NCBI GenBank assembly: GCA_913050205.1 | Contig: CAJXAU010000108.1 | Location: 1 to 6,170 of the forward strand | Length of the DNA stretch: 6,170 nucleotides | Reading direction: 5' to 3' | From: an uncultured Verrucomicrobiota bacterium | Lineage (GTDB): Bacteria > Verrucomicrobiota > Verrucomicrobiia > Limisphaerales > UBA1096 | In this document: one piece after another, positions 1 to 6,160 of the stretch | How the letters are laid out: each line of letters begins with the position of its first letter | Position numbering within the stretch: position 1 is the first letter of the stretch | Position numbers and translations under genes: made by a program | Notes under the pieces: generated by a model | Told to the model about the DNA's origin: nothing | The model's database searches: none | Seen by the model: only the letters and a program-made list of their open reading frames with translations

Positions 1-992
1 ACGGATTTCTCGTGGCCGACTGTGAAAATCTGGTTGCCCACCTCGTTGAGGTTGAACTCGTGGACGTGCATCGGTAGCGGCACCTCGCGGATGATCTTCG
101 GCTGGCTGGGATCGATGAACATCAGCCAGCCCTTGTGGTCTCCGCCGCCGGCGACCACCCATTTGCCGTCGCGCTCGAACTCGATGTGCTCCACCAGCCC
201 CTTGCATTTGTCGCTGCCGCTCAGAACGGCCAGTGATTCGCGGGTCTCAAGGTCGAAAATCTCAAGCCGTGCCTTGGCCCCGAGGTGATCCACGTTACCA
301 ATCTTGTGAATGCCACCGGTGTACATCTGTTTGCCGTCAGGTGAAAACGCGATGCTTCGCAGGCCACCGATGGAGTGCCGCCGCGCGGTGGGGTCCCAGG
401 TGTAATGCCCGGGCGCATCAAGAGTCTGCAGCGGCTTGAACGACTCGGTGTCCCAGATGACGACGTGGCCGACCTTGTCGCCGGTGGCCAGTCGCGAGCC
501 GTCCGGCGAGTAGCGCGCGCAAAACAGCATGCTTGGGTAGTTGTTCGGCGTCTGCGCCTCATGGCCCTTCAACTCCGCCAGCAGGCTGCCGGTTTCCGTT
601 GACCAGATGCGGCACACCATGTCGTCCGAAACGGTGGCAAGCTGTTTACCGCACGGCGAAACCTCGACGCCACGCAGCCATTTGTCGTGGGCTTTTTGTT
701 TGCGAACAGCCTTGCCGGTCTCGCGGTCCCACCAGATCAAATTCTTGTCCCAGCCACCGGTGAAGAGGTGGCGTGAGTTGAGCGCCGTGCCGAGGATGTA
801 GCTAGAGTGGCCCTCGGCGGTGAAGCGCTTGGCCTCCGGTTTTTCGTCGCCATGATCGACCTGATACACGCCGGAGTCGGATGCGCCATGATAGTAATGC
901 CCCGAACCGGGAACACGCGCCATGCTGAACGCGATGTGCTTGTGGTTCAGTTCCTTTTTGGAAACGAAATTGGTATTGAGTGGCCGGTCCAT
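1..992 (-). CDS. WD40 beta-propeller repeat protein, 3' end cut by window edge
   Basis: Translating the minus strand from the ATG at 990-992 gives 330 uninterrupted codons that run off the left edge, so the C-terminus is missing. The protein contains WD40-type blades. Recognisable ones are around residues 61-93 (GH at 61-62, later a WD and a WWD), 101-142 (AHDKW, then VSDD and RIW), 155-182 (YSPDGSRLATGD, then VVIWD), 211-259 (AFSPDGKQMYTGG, then IFDLET) and 267-295 (ERDGKWVVAGGGD, then MFID). WD40 propellers usually act as protein-binding scaffolds, and no catalytic motif is visible. The start is fixed: an in-frame TAA lies at 1011-1013 with no alternative start codon between. No signal peptide or membrane segment follows, so a cytoplasmic location is inferred. 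It begins 10 bases after the DUF1501 stop, with a weak AAAGG just upstream, and is probably the last or a late gene of that operon. The partner it binds is unknown. Confidence 0.9.
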   Translation of the reverse strand, partial: MDRPLNTNFVSKKELNHKHIAFSMARVPGSGHYYHGASDSGVYQVDHGDEKPEAKRFTAEGHSSYILGTALNSRHLFTGGWDKNLIWWDRETGKAVRKQKAHDKWLRGVEVSPCGKQLATVSDDMVCRIWSTETGSLLAELKGHEAQTPNNYPSMLFCARYSPDGSRLATGDKVGHVVIWDTESFKPLQTLDAPGHYTWDPTARRHSIGGLRSIAFSPDGKQMYTGGIHKIGNVDHLGAKARLEIFDLETRESLAVLSGSDKCKGLVEHIEFERDGKWVVAGGGDHKGWLMFIDPSQPKIIREVPLPMHVHEFNLNEVGNQIFTVGHEKS

Positions 993-1002
993 ACTGCCTT
1001 TG

Positions 1003-2316
1003 TTAAGCGATTACCTCGGTCACCGGCTTGATGCCGGGGTTCACCAGCGGGATCGGGCGCGCACCGACATGGTACTCGCGTGTGTGGTCGATCCCGGCCG
1101 CTTCGAGAATGGTTGCGAACATTTCTCCGGCCCCGATCTCGCCCTCGACCACGCGGTTGCCGTGGGCATCGGTTTTGCCGTAGACCGCACCCGGTACAGT
1201 ACGACCGCCGTGCAACGACGCGCTCCATGCGGTCGCGAAATGATCACGGCCGAGGCTGCCGTTGATTTTCGGCGTCCGGCCGAATTCACCCATGGTCACG
1301 ACCAGTGTATCCTCGAGCATGCCACGCTGCTTGAGGTCGTCGATCAACGCCGACAGAACCCGGTCCAGCTCCGGCACCATCTCGAGGTGCGTCTCAAAGT
1401 TTTGCCCGTGGCTGTCCCACCACGCGCGGGACACGCGCACGAACGGCACGCCGGCTTCCACCATGCGACGCGCCATGATCGTCTGCTCCGCAAACTGGGT
1501 CGGCCCGTACATGTCCCGGATGTGTTGCGGCTCGTCTGAAATATCGAACAGTTTTTCGCAGCTCATCAACCCATGCACGCGCGCGTAGGCGGCAGCGTGG
1601 CTTTTCACTGCGGACAACCCGCGCCCCTGATCGAACCGGCTGCTGAGGAAGTTACGCAAATCCGCGCGCGCCTCGTGGTCGCCCTTGGTAATGCTTTCGA
1701 GTTTCTCGATGTTTGGCAGCGAAAGTTTTTTGCCGTCGTGAAGATTGATCGCACCGTATCGTGCCCCAAGAAAACCGGGCGTCGTCTTGGCCGAGCCGCG
1801 CCCCTCGGTGCTGGTGTAAAAGTTCACGTAGTCCGGCACCTGACTGTCCATCCGGCCAAGCTCCTTGGCCACCACCGCGCCGAGGTCGGGATATTTCAGC
1901 GTCGGCTCGTCGCGGCGACCGCGCAGCATCAGGTCCGCCCCACCGCCGTGGCCGCCGTCCTTGGTGTTGAGCGAGCGTATGAGGCAGGAGTGCTTCATCC
2001 GCTTGGCCATCTTCGGCATCAGCTCGCTGATGTGAACACCGGGGATGTCGGTCGGTATGTCGGCGAACGGGCCGCCGGTCGGCACGCCCGGCTTGGGATC
2101 CCAAGTCTCAAGTTGGCTCGCGCCGCCGGCCAGCCAAAGCAGGATCACCCGCTTGTTGCCTTTCTTGAGCGCGGCATTGAGGCCATCGGCGGCGAAGGTG
2201 TTGACCGCACCGCTGGTGCCCAGCAGTCCGGCGCCCACGGCACTCAGGCCGCCAAGGAATGAGCGGCGACTCAAGTCGTGCTCGTGTGATCCGCAGAAGT
2301 TATGTGATGGAGTCAT
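1003..2316 (-). CDS. DUF1501 family protein with Tat signal
   Basis: This 437-residue protein carries a twin-arginine export motif (SRRSFLGG, Arg17-Arg18) followed by a hydrophobic stretch to about residue 40, so it should be exported folded through the Tat system. The mature part matches DUF1501 (PF07394), a family related to the alkaline phosphatase/sulfatase fold and very abundant in planctomycetes and verrucomicrobia. Signature segments are RVILLWLAGGASQLETWDPKP (56-76), WWDSHGQNF (299-307), GEFGRTP (343-349) and GRDH (356-359). Asp73, His303, Glu344, Asp358 and His359 are candidate metal or active-site residues by analogy, not proven. Its start lies 4 bases after the stop of the PSCyt gene, with no clear Shine-Dalgarno, which suggests coupled translation. 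Members are commonly paired with DUF1549/DUF1553 cytochromes, as here. The substrate is unknown, and annotation as a sulfatase would be over-reading because I see no C-x-P-S-R nucleophile motif. Family call is secure; function is not. Confidence 0.95.
   Translation of the reverse strand: MTPSHNFCGSHEHDLSRRSFLGGLSAVGAGLLGTSGAVNTFAADGLNAALKKGNKRVILLWLAGGASQLETWDPKPGVPTGGPFADIPTDIPGVHISELMPKMAKRMKHSCLIRSLNTKDGGHGGGADLMLRGRRDEPTLKYPDLGAVVAKELGRMDSQVPDYVNFYTSTEGRGSAKTTPGFLGARYGAINLHDGKKLSLPNIEKLESITKGDHEARADLRNFLSSRFDQGRGLSAVKSHAAAYARVHGLMSCEKLFDISDEPQHIRDMYGPTQFAEQTIMARRMVEAGVPFVRVSRAWWDSHGQNFETHLEMVPELDRVLSALIDDLKQRGMLEDTLVVTMGEFGRTPKINGSLGRDHFATAWSASLHGGRTVPGAVYGKTDAHGNRVVEGEIGAGEMFATILEAAGIDHTREYHVGARPIPLVNPGIKPVTEVIA
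1854..1870. repeat. Inverted repeat GGCCAAG-CTC-CTTGGCC inside the DUF1501 gene
   Basis: Seven-base arms separated by three bases, read on the minus strand as Ala-Lys-Glu-Leu-Gly. The arms are those of the window-wide palindrome turned outward, so it is probably related to or derived from the same sequence preference. It may also be chance in GC-rich coding DNA. Confidence 0.45.
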
Positions 2317-2320
2317 GGTT

Positions 2321-4300
2321 TCAACGGTTGAACCGCATCTCGGAGCTGGTCATCAACGCCCAGAGCACCTGTTGCCAGGCGCCCTTTTCATCCTCGTTTC
2401 GGGCCGCGAGATACTGGTTCAAAGTCTCGGTTTCCTCCGGAGACGGTTCCCGGGAAAGTGTATTCAAAAAAGCGACCTCCAGCCGCTTGGCCAAGCCCTC
2501 TGTTTTCAGGACGCGGCCCAGCAGTTTGCCACCTTCGCCAAGCAGGTCGTTTTGCACCTGATCACTGTTACTGAAGTACAGTGCCTCATCGACGCTGACC
2601 TGAAATGTGTCGTCTGGTCGATCAAAGCGCTTGGCCAGATTTTCACCGCGTTTCTCGAGGTCGGCCAAGCGCTTGGCCAAGTCCTCCGGCGTTTTCGGCT
2701 TGGCCAACTGCTCCGGGTCGGCCGCGGCAAACACCAGCGCGCTGCCGTACTGGTTCGGGGTCAACGGGCGCGGGCGTGCCACGGCGAAATAAACCGGCGA
2801 CGGCCGCTCGCCCTCCGGCCACTGGCTGTCCCGGGCGTAAGCGTCACTCAAAACCAAGCCGCGAATGGTTCGGCGTAAATCGTAATCGTTTCCGGCAAAA
2901 TCTCGGGCCAGCCACTCGAGTAGCTCGGGGTGGCTCGGCGGGTTCGCGCCGTGCATCTGGTCGAGCGGCATCACGAGCCCGTAGCCCATGAAGCGGTGCC
3001 AAAGCCGGTTCACGATTGCGCGGGAGAAAAACCCGGACTGCCCCGGCTTGAGCCCCACGCGCACCAGTTGCTCGCGCCGACTGAACGACGGAGCTGGCAC
3101 CGGCTTGTTTTCCTTTTTCAACTGCTCGAAGTTTTTCTTCTGCGCCTCCTTGGTTTTTTGGTCCGGCTCCTTTGCGGTCGGCTCGTCGATCGCCGAACCG
3201 GAGAGGAACATCAGCCGCGCCTTCTTTTCGACTCCGGCCGTGGTCTTGAAGCTCACCAGCCCGTACTCGCGCTCGCCGATGTGGTTGCCATTCTCAAAGG
3301 TGCGGTTGAAAAACGATTTCATCCCGTAATAGTGATCCTGCTTCCAGCTCGGCACCTCGGGGTGATCGTGGCACTGCGCGCAACTGACATTCACACCAAA
3401 AAAATTCACGCTGACGTCGTTGGTCAACCGGTCGAGATCGCCGATGCGGTTGCGGTAAAACTTCTCCGCCCCCTTCACCGCCTCGGTGTCTGACCTTGCA
3501 AGGATTATCTCCTCGAATACTTTGTCCCAAGATCGATTGTCTGCGAATGCCTTCTCGAGGTAGCCGCGAAAGCCATCGTCCCGACCGTCGTTGATCAACC
3601 AGATAAACTCCGCCACTTGTTGCCGGGTGAAACTGCCCGAGCCCAAAAGATCGTCCACCAGTTTCGCCTTCTTTTCCGGGTCGGCCGACTTGGCGTAAGC
3701 CTGCACCTCCGCTGCGGTGGGGATGCGGCCGGCCAGATCAAGCGTGACGCGGCGAATAAACGTCGAGTCATCCGCAGCAGCAGTCGGGGTGACGTTGTCC
3801 GCTTTGATTTTTGCCCCGACATAATGATCCACCGCCTGCTCCACCGGTTTCGCCTTGGCGAGCAGTTTTTCGGAATCGACCAACTCCCACCAATCCTGAT
3901 CCGCCTTGGCCGGCACGGCAGTCGGAAAATACGCTCCCTCGGCAATCCACTTGGCAAAATCAGCCACCACGGCGTCCGGCAGTTTTTCCTCCGGCGGCAT
4001 GTCCCAGCCGTCCTGATGCCGCAGCGCGATAATCATCAGGCTCTCGTCCGGTTTGCCGAGGATGACCGACGGCCCCTCGGAGCCGCCCTTCAGGATCGCC
4101 TCGCGTGAGTCGAGCTTGAGCTTGCCCTTGATTTTTCGCGCCCGCTCGGAGTGACACTTGTAGCACTTGGCCGCCAGCACCGGGCGGATTTTCTCCTCAA
4201 AAAAATGGATCTGCGCTGAAGACGGTTCCCCCTCGGCCCAAGCCTGCGCTTGGCCAAGCGTAACAGTTGCAAGAATAATTGCGGCGAACGCCAACCTCAT
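2321..4300 (-). CDS. Exported PSCyt1-DUF1549-DUF1553 dihaem cytochrome-like protein
   Basis: The 659-residue product starts with a Sec signal peptide (residues 1-22, cleavage likely after AWA). Planctomycete cytochrome domain PSCyt1 (PF07635) follows, with a haem c site C46-YK-C49-H50 and a candidate distal ligand Met101 in WDMPPEEKL. DUF1549 (PF07583) spans about 155-360, including FIRRVTLDLAGRIPT (181-195) and a second CxxCH at C307-AQ-C310-H311, followed by DHP. DUF1553 (PF07587) spans about 405-655, with VNRLWHRFMGYGLVMPLD (429-446) and NPPSHPELLEWLARDF (453-468). A Lys/Glu-rich linker at 375-400 joins the last two. It is likely a periplasmic electron-transfer or redox protein, but the donor, acceptor and substrate are unknown. 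The start is well fixed: an in-frame TAG lies at 4316-4318 and there is no other start codon in the five codons between. There is no Shine-Dalgarno. It is first in the operon with DUF1501 and WD40 genes. At 659 residues it is a compact form of this architecture. Confidence 0.95.
   Translation of the reverse strand: MRLAFAAIILATVTLGQAQAWAEGEPSSAQIHFFEEKIRPVLAAKCYKCHSERARKIKGKLKLDSREAILKGGSEGPSVILGKPDESLMIIALRHQDGWDMPPEEKLPDAVVADFAKWIAEGAYFPTAVPAKADQDWWELVDSEKLLAKAKPVEQAVDHYVGAKIKADNVTPTAAADDSTFIRRVTLDLAGRIPTAAEVQAYAKSADPEKKAKLVDDLLGSGSFTRQQVAEFIWLINDGRDDGFRGYLEKAFADNRSWDKVFEEIILARSDTEAVKGAEKFYRNRIGDLDRLTNDVSVNFFGVNVSCAQCHDHPEVPSWKQDHYYGMKSFFNRTFENGNHIGEREYGLVSFKTTAGVEKKARLMFLSGSAIDEPTAKEPDQKTKEAQKKNFEQLKKENKPVPAPSFSRREQLVRVGLKPGQSGFFSRAIVNRLWHRFMGYGLVMPLDQMHGANPPSHPELLEWLARDFAGNDYDLRRTIRGLVLSDAYARDSQWPEGERPSPVYFAVARPRPLTPNQYGSALVFAAADPEQLAKPKTPEDLAKRLADLEKRGENLAKRFDRPDDTFQVSVDEALYFSNSDQVQNDLLGEGGKLLGRVLKTEGLAKRLEVAFLNTLSREPSPEETETLNQYLAARNEDEKGAWQQVLWALMTSSEMRFNR
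2485..2496. repeat. Palindrome GCTTGGCCAAGC in the DUF1553 region
   Basis: A 12-bp exact version of the repeat core, read on the minus strand as Gly-Leu-Ala-Lys-Arg (about residues 602-606 of the PSCyt protein). This frame differs from the one used at 4247-4260. Confidence 0.75.
2663..2681. repeat. Compound palindrome GGCCAAGCGCTTGGCCAAG
   Basis: Two overlapping palindromes: GGCCAAGCGCTTGGCC (2663-2678) and CTTGGCCAAG (2672-2681). They encode Leu-Ala-Lys-Arg-Leu-Ala in the PSCyt C-terminal region. A further TTGGCCAA is at 2700-2707 and a one-off version CTTGGCCAGA at 2630-2639, so this is the densest cluster in the window. Confidence 0.75.
4247..4260. repeat. Palindrome CGCTTGGCCAAGCG within the PSCyt signal-peptide region
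   Basis: A second exact copy of the 14-bp palindrome, 41 to 54 bases into the PSCyt gene. It is read as the codons for Leu-Gly-Gln-Ala near the end of the signal peptide (residues 15-18). Confidence 0.8.
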
Positions 4301-4312
4301 TGTGACCGACCG

Positions 4313-4340
4313 AGTCTAGGCCAAGGTCGCGGTTTGGCAA
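4313..4340 (-). promoter_or_regulatory. Candidate sigma-70-type promoter of the PSCyt operon
   Basis: On the minus strand a TTGCCA (4335-4340, five of six matches to TTGACA) is followed after 16 bases by TAGACT (4313-4318, four of six matches to TATAAT). Transcription would then begin near 4306, only about six bases before the PSCyt ATG at 4300. This fits the absence of a Shine-Dalgarno there and suggests a near-leaderless message. The prediction comes from pattern matching alone. Confidence 0.3.
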
Positions 4341-4346
4341 TGCCAA
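4334..4346. promoter_or_regulatory. Inverted repeat TTGGCA-A-TGCCAA, candidate operator
   Basis: This perfect 13-bp inverted repeat with a one-base centre lies 34 to 46 bases upstream of the PSCyt start codon and overlaps the candidate -35 element. The position suits a repressor binding site. No regulator gene is in the window, and the half-site also resembles half of the TTGGCCAA palindrome, so it may be a decayed copy of that repeat instead. Confidence 0.35.
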
Positions 4347-4361
4347 TCGACACCTCTTTTC

Positions 4362-4375
4362 CGCTTGGCCAAGCG
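4362..4375. repeat. Intergenic palindrome CGCTTGGCCAAGCG
   Basis: Perfect 14-bp palindrome in the spacer between the lipoprotein stop and the PSCyt start. It is identical to the copy at 4247-4260, and the two centres are 115 bp apart. On the minus strand it is followed by GAAAAG, not a T tract, so it does not look like an intrinsic terminator. Being non-coding, it shows that the repeat is not only a by-product of protein sequence. Confidence 0.8.
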
Positions 4376-4422
4376 CTGCGTGACCGATCAGCGGCGGGGC
4401 TACTGCGTTTTTTGGACAACTG

Positions 4423-4905
4423 TCATTCCCTGATGCCGCCGGAACTGCCGTAGGCATGGGCGCGGTAGCCTTTCAAATTGGCGTATCCGCCGGAGAGGTC
4501 GATCACGTTGCCTTGTACCGGATTGAAAAAGCCGTCGAGGTTGCCGGAAAGAAACAGCCTCGCGCCCTCGCACCACAACGGCCGGCTGTGCACGTACTTG
4601 AGTTTGCCGAGATACCGATGGTGGCCGTCAAAAAACAGGATGGCGTTCTTCCCTCGCGGCGCAAGCATTCCGGCGATGACCGCCCGGCGATCGGCCACGT
4701 AAACCGTCTCACCCGCGTCGGTGGTCACGTGGCCCACGTGCGAAAAGTGAGTGAGGACAACGTTCTTGCCGTCGGGATGCCCGGGATCACCTGCCTCCGC
4801 AGCCAACAGTAACTTCGAACGCACATCCACCGGGGCCGGGCCAAGCGAGGCACAACCGACCAAGCTCAAGGCCAACACCAACCCTGGCAGGACGCACAGC
4901 TTCAT
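4423..4905 (-). CDS. Small hypothetical lipoprotein
   Basis: The 160-residue product begins MKLCVLPGLVLALSLVGC, a lipoprotein signal peptide with lipobox L15-V16-G17-C18, so Cys18 should be lipidated after signal peptidase II cleavage. Ala at position +2 would favour outer-membrane sorting under the E. coli rule, which may not apply here. The reading frame is open a further 36 codons upstream, but that segment lies inside the neighbouring hydrolase gene and would destroy the lipobox context, so I place the start at 4903-4905. This gives an ATGA overlap with the hydrolase stop and a GAGG seven bases upstream. I do not recognise the mature domain. It contains KNVVLTHFSHVGHVTTD (47-63), a stretch AILFFDGHHRYLGKLKYVHS (88-107), and a glycine-rich C-terminus. 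Several histidines (53, 56, 59, 95, 96, 106) could bind a metal, which is only a guess. Translation is probably coupled to the hydrolase. Confidence 0.85.
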   Translation of the reverse strand: MKLCVLPGLVLALSLVGCASLGPAPVDVRSKLLLAAEAGDPGHPDGKNVVLTHFSHVGHVTTDAGETVYVADRRAVIAGMLAPRGKNAILFFDGHHRYLGKLKYVHSRPLWCEGARLFLSGNLDGFFNPVQGNVIDLSGGYANLKGYRAHAYGSSGGIRE

Positions 4906-6140
4906 TTCATGGCCTCGTATACCGCCTTGCGAAATTGCGTAAGCGTCTCCTGATTGTACGGATAACGGCGGCACAGGTAGATGGCGTACATTTCGTTTTT
5001 CGGGTCGATCCAAAAATGCGTCGTGTGGTAACCGCCCCAGCCGAACACGCCCTCGGCACCGTACTGGTTGAAGTCATTCAACACATAAAACCCCAGCCCG
5101 AAACCGTTGCCGTTCTTCCGGTCGTCATACCCCGGGATATCGCCCAGTTGATCAGTCCACATCATCTTCAAAGTCTCCGGCTTGAGAAGCTGTTTTCCGT
5201 CCGGCGCCTTGCCTCCGTCGATGAGCATCTGGCAAAAGCGCGCGTAGTCCGCCATGGTCGAAGTCAGTCCTTCGCCTCCGAGGTAAAGCGGAATCTCTTT
5301 CGCATACGGGAGCTCGTCCTCGGCCGGTTTGGCGGCGCGATAGTCGCCGTCCTCAAAAACGCTTAACGGCTGAAACCGTTTGCGGTTGCGCTTGGTCAAA
5401 TGAAACCGCGTGTTCTTCATGCCAAGCGGCCGAAAAAGTTCCTTCCGCAAAAACTGATCCAGCGTCCTGCCGGACAACGCCTCAATCGCTCGCCCCAGCA
5501 CCGCCGTGCTCATGCCGTAGGTGTACTTGTCGGCCGGCTGATGTTCAATCGGCACCTTGGCCAGCTCGCCGATGATCCAGTCGAGACTCTTGGCGCGTGT
5601 GGTTTTTCCCCAGAAACCGTCCTGATGATACAGCCCATCGTAACCGGCAAAACCGGCCGTATGGCGGAACAGGTCGCGGTAAGTGATCGGCTTGGCCAAC
5701 GGTACCGTCTCACCATCGGCTGTCTTGACCCTCACCTTGGCCAGTTCAGGCAGGGCATCCGCCACGGGATCGTCCAGTTTGAATTTGCCTCGCTCGTGCA
5801 GAATCATCGCCGCCACGCTGGTGATCGGCTTGGTCATCGACCAGATCGGAAACACCGTTTCGTCGGTGATTGCCCGGTCGTGTTCCATCCGCGAGGCCGC
5901 CGCCCGGTGATAGACGACCTTCCCGCTGCGAACGATGAGGCCGACGTTGGACGGAGACTGCTTGTCCGCAATCAATTTTTTCTGGGCAGCAAAAACAGCG
6001 TCCAGTTTCTTGGCATCAAACCCCAGCTTGGCTGGATCCTTCACCGCGGCAAGCCCCACCGCTTGGCCAAGCTCAGCCGCAGCCGGCTGGCTTAGCACGC
6101 CAACTCCGACGAACAGGATCGATACAAAATATTTCACCAT
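4902..6140 (-). CDS. Exported serine hydrolase, beta-lactamase/family VIII esterase superfamily
   Basis: From the ATG at 6138-6140 the product has 412 residues: a Sec signal peptide (1-22, cleavage after PAAA) and a PF00144-type domain over roughly 45-400. Visible catalytic motifs are S101-MT-K104 (SxxK nucleophile and base), Y208-GM in the position of the second tyrosine motif, and G367-WGG in the position of the third. YxM plus WGG, rather than YxN plus KTG, is closer to EstB-like family VIII carboxylesterases than to true class C beta-lactamases. A periplasmic esterase or D-amino-acid peptidase role is inferred; the substrate is unknown. The start is uncertain. An in-frame TTG at 6153-6155 has a good GAGGG five bases upstream, and an in-frame GTG lies at 6165-6167. 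All keep a plausible signal peptide, and the frame remains open to the window edge. The stop overlaps the lipoprotein start by ATGA, so the two genes form one unit. Confidence 0.92.
   Translation of the reverse strand: MVKYFVSILFVGVGVLSQPAAAELGQAVGLAAVKDPAKLGFDAKKLDAVFAAQKKLIADKQSPSNVGLIVRSGKVVYHRAAASRMEHDRAITDETVFPIWSMTKPITSVAAMILHERGKFKLDDPVADALPELAKVRVKTADGETVPLAKPITYRDLFRHTAGFAGYDGLYHQDGFWGKTTRAKSLDWIIGELAKVPIEHQPADKYTYGMSTAVLGRAIEALSGRTLDQFLRKELFRPLGMKNTRFHLTKRNRKRFQPLSVFEDGDYRAAKPAEDELPYAKEIPLYLGGEGLTSTMADYARFCQMLIDGGKAPDGKQLLKPETLKMMWTDQLGDIPGYDDRKNGNGFGLGFYVLNDFNQYGAEGVFGWGGYHTTHFWIDPKNEMYAIYLCRRYPYNQETLTQFRKAVYEAMK
4913..4916 (-). promoter_or_regulatory. Ribosome binding site of the lipoprotein gene
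   Basis: GAGG on the minus strand lies seven bases before the ATG at 4903-4905, inside the last codons of the hydrolase gene. Its spacing supports the internal start that restores the lipobox, rather than the longer open frame beginning at 5013. Confidence 0.5.
6061..6072. repeat. Palindrome GCTTGGCCAAGC at the hydrolase signal-peptide boundary
   Basis: Exact 12-bp copy, 69 to 80 bases from the hydrolase ATG. It is read as Leu-Gly-Gln-Ala just after the predicted signal cleavage site. Another 8-bp core TTGGCCAA occurs in the same gene at 5692-5699, read as Leu-Ala-Lys. Confidence 0.75.
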
Positions 6141-6160
6141 AAAAATCGCCGGCAACGTAG

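Noticed and set aside
221..562. Open frame of 113 codons on the minus strand in the WD40 region, and several plus-strand frames there
   Set aside because: Arginine- and threonine-rich composition typical of an off-frame reading of GC-rich DNA; the WD40 frame covers the same bases with recognisable repeats.
1573..2262. Plus-strand open frame of 229 codons opposite the DUF1501 gene
   Set aside because: Antisense shadow of a gene with clear family motifs; no recognisable domain.
2436..2446. Small palindrome-like CTCCGGAG in the PSCyt tail
   Set aside because: A single 8-base site within conserved-looking coding sequence, no second copy noticed; likely chance.
2045..2878. Plus-strand open frame of 277 codons spanning the PSCyt/DUF1501 junction
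   Set aside because: Antisense to two well-supported genes, low-complexity composition, no domain; high GC favours long antisense frames.
4362..4375. Palindrome as an intrinsic terminator of the lipoprotein unit
   Set aside because: Its stem would have at most five pairs around a four-base loop and is followed by GAAAAG on the transcribed direction, not a U tract.
4389..4413. GC-rich stretch followed by a run of T on the plus strand, terminator-like
   Set aside because: The stem would be weak and it faces the wrong way for any gene here; on the minus strand no T run follows a hairpin after the lipoprotein stop.
4906..5013. N-terminal extension of the lipoprotein by 36 codons
   Set aside because: Lies entirely within the hydrolase gene and would bury the signal peptide and lipobox; the ATGA start with GAGG upstream fits better.
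5400..6095. Plus-strand open frame of 231 codons opposite the hydrolase
   Set aside because: Antisense shadow; the minus-strand frame carries signal peptide and catalytic motifs.
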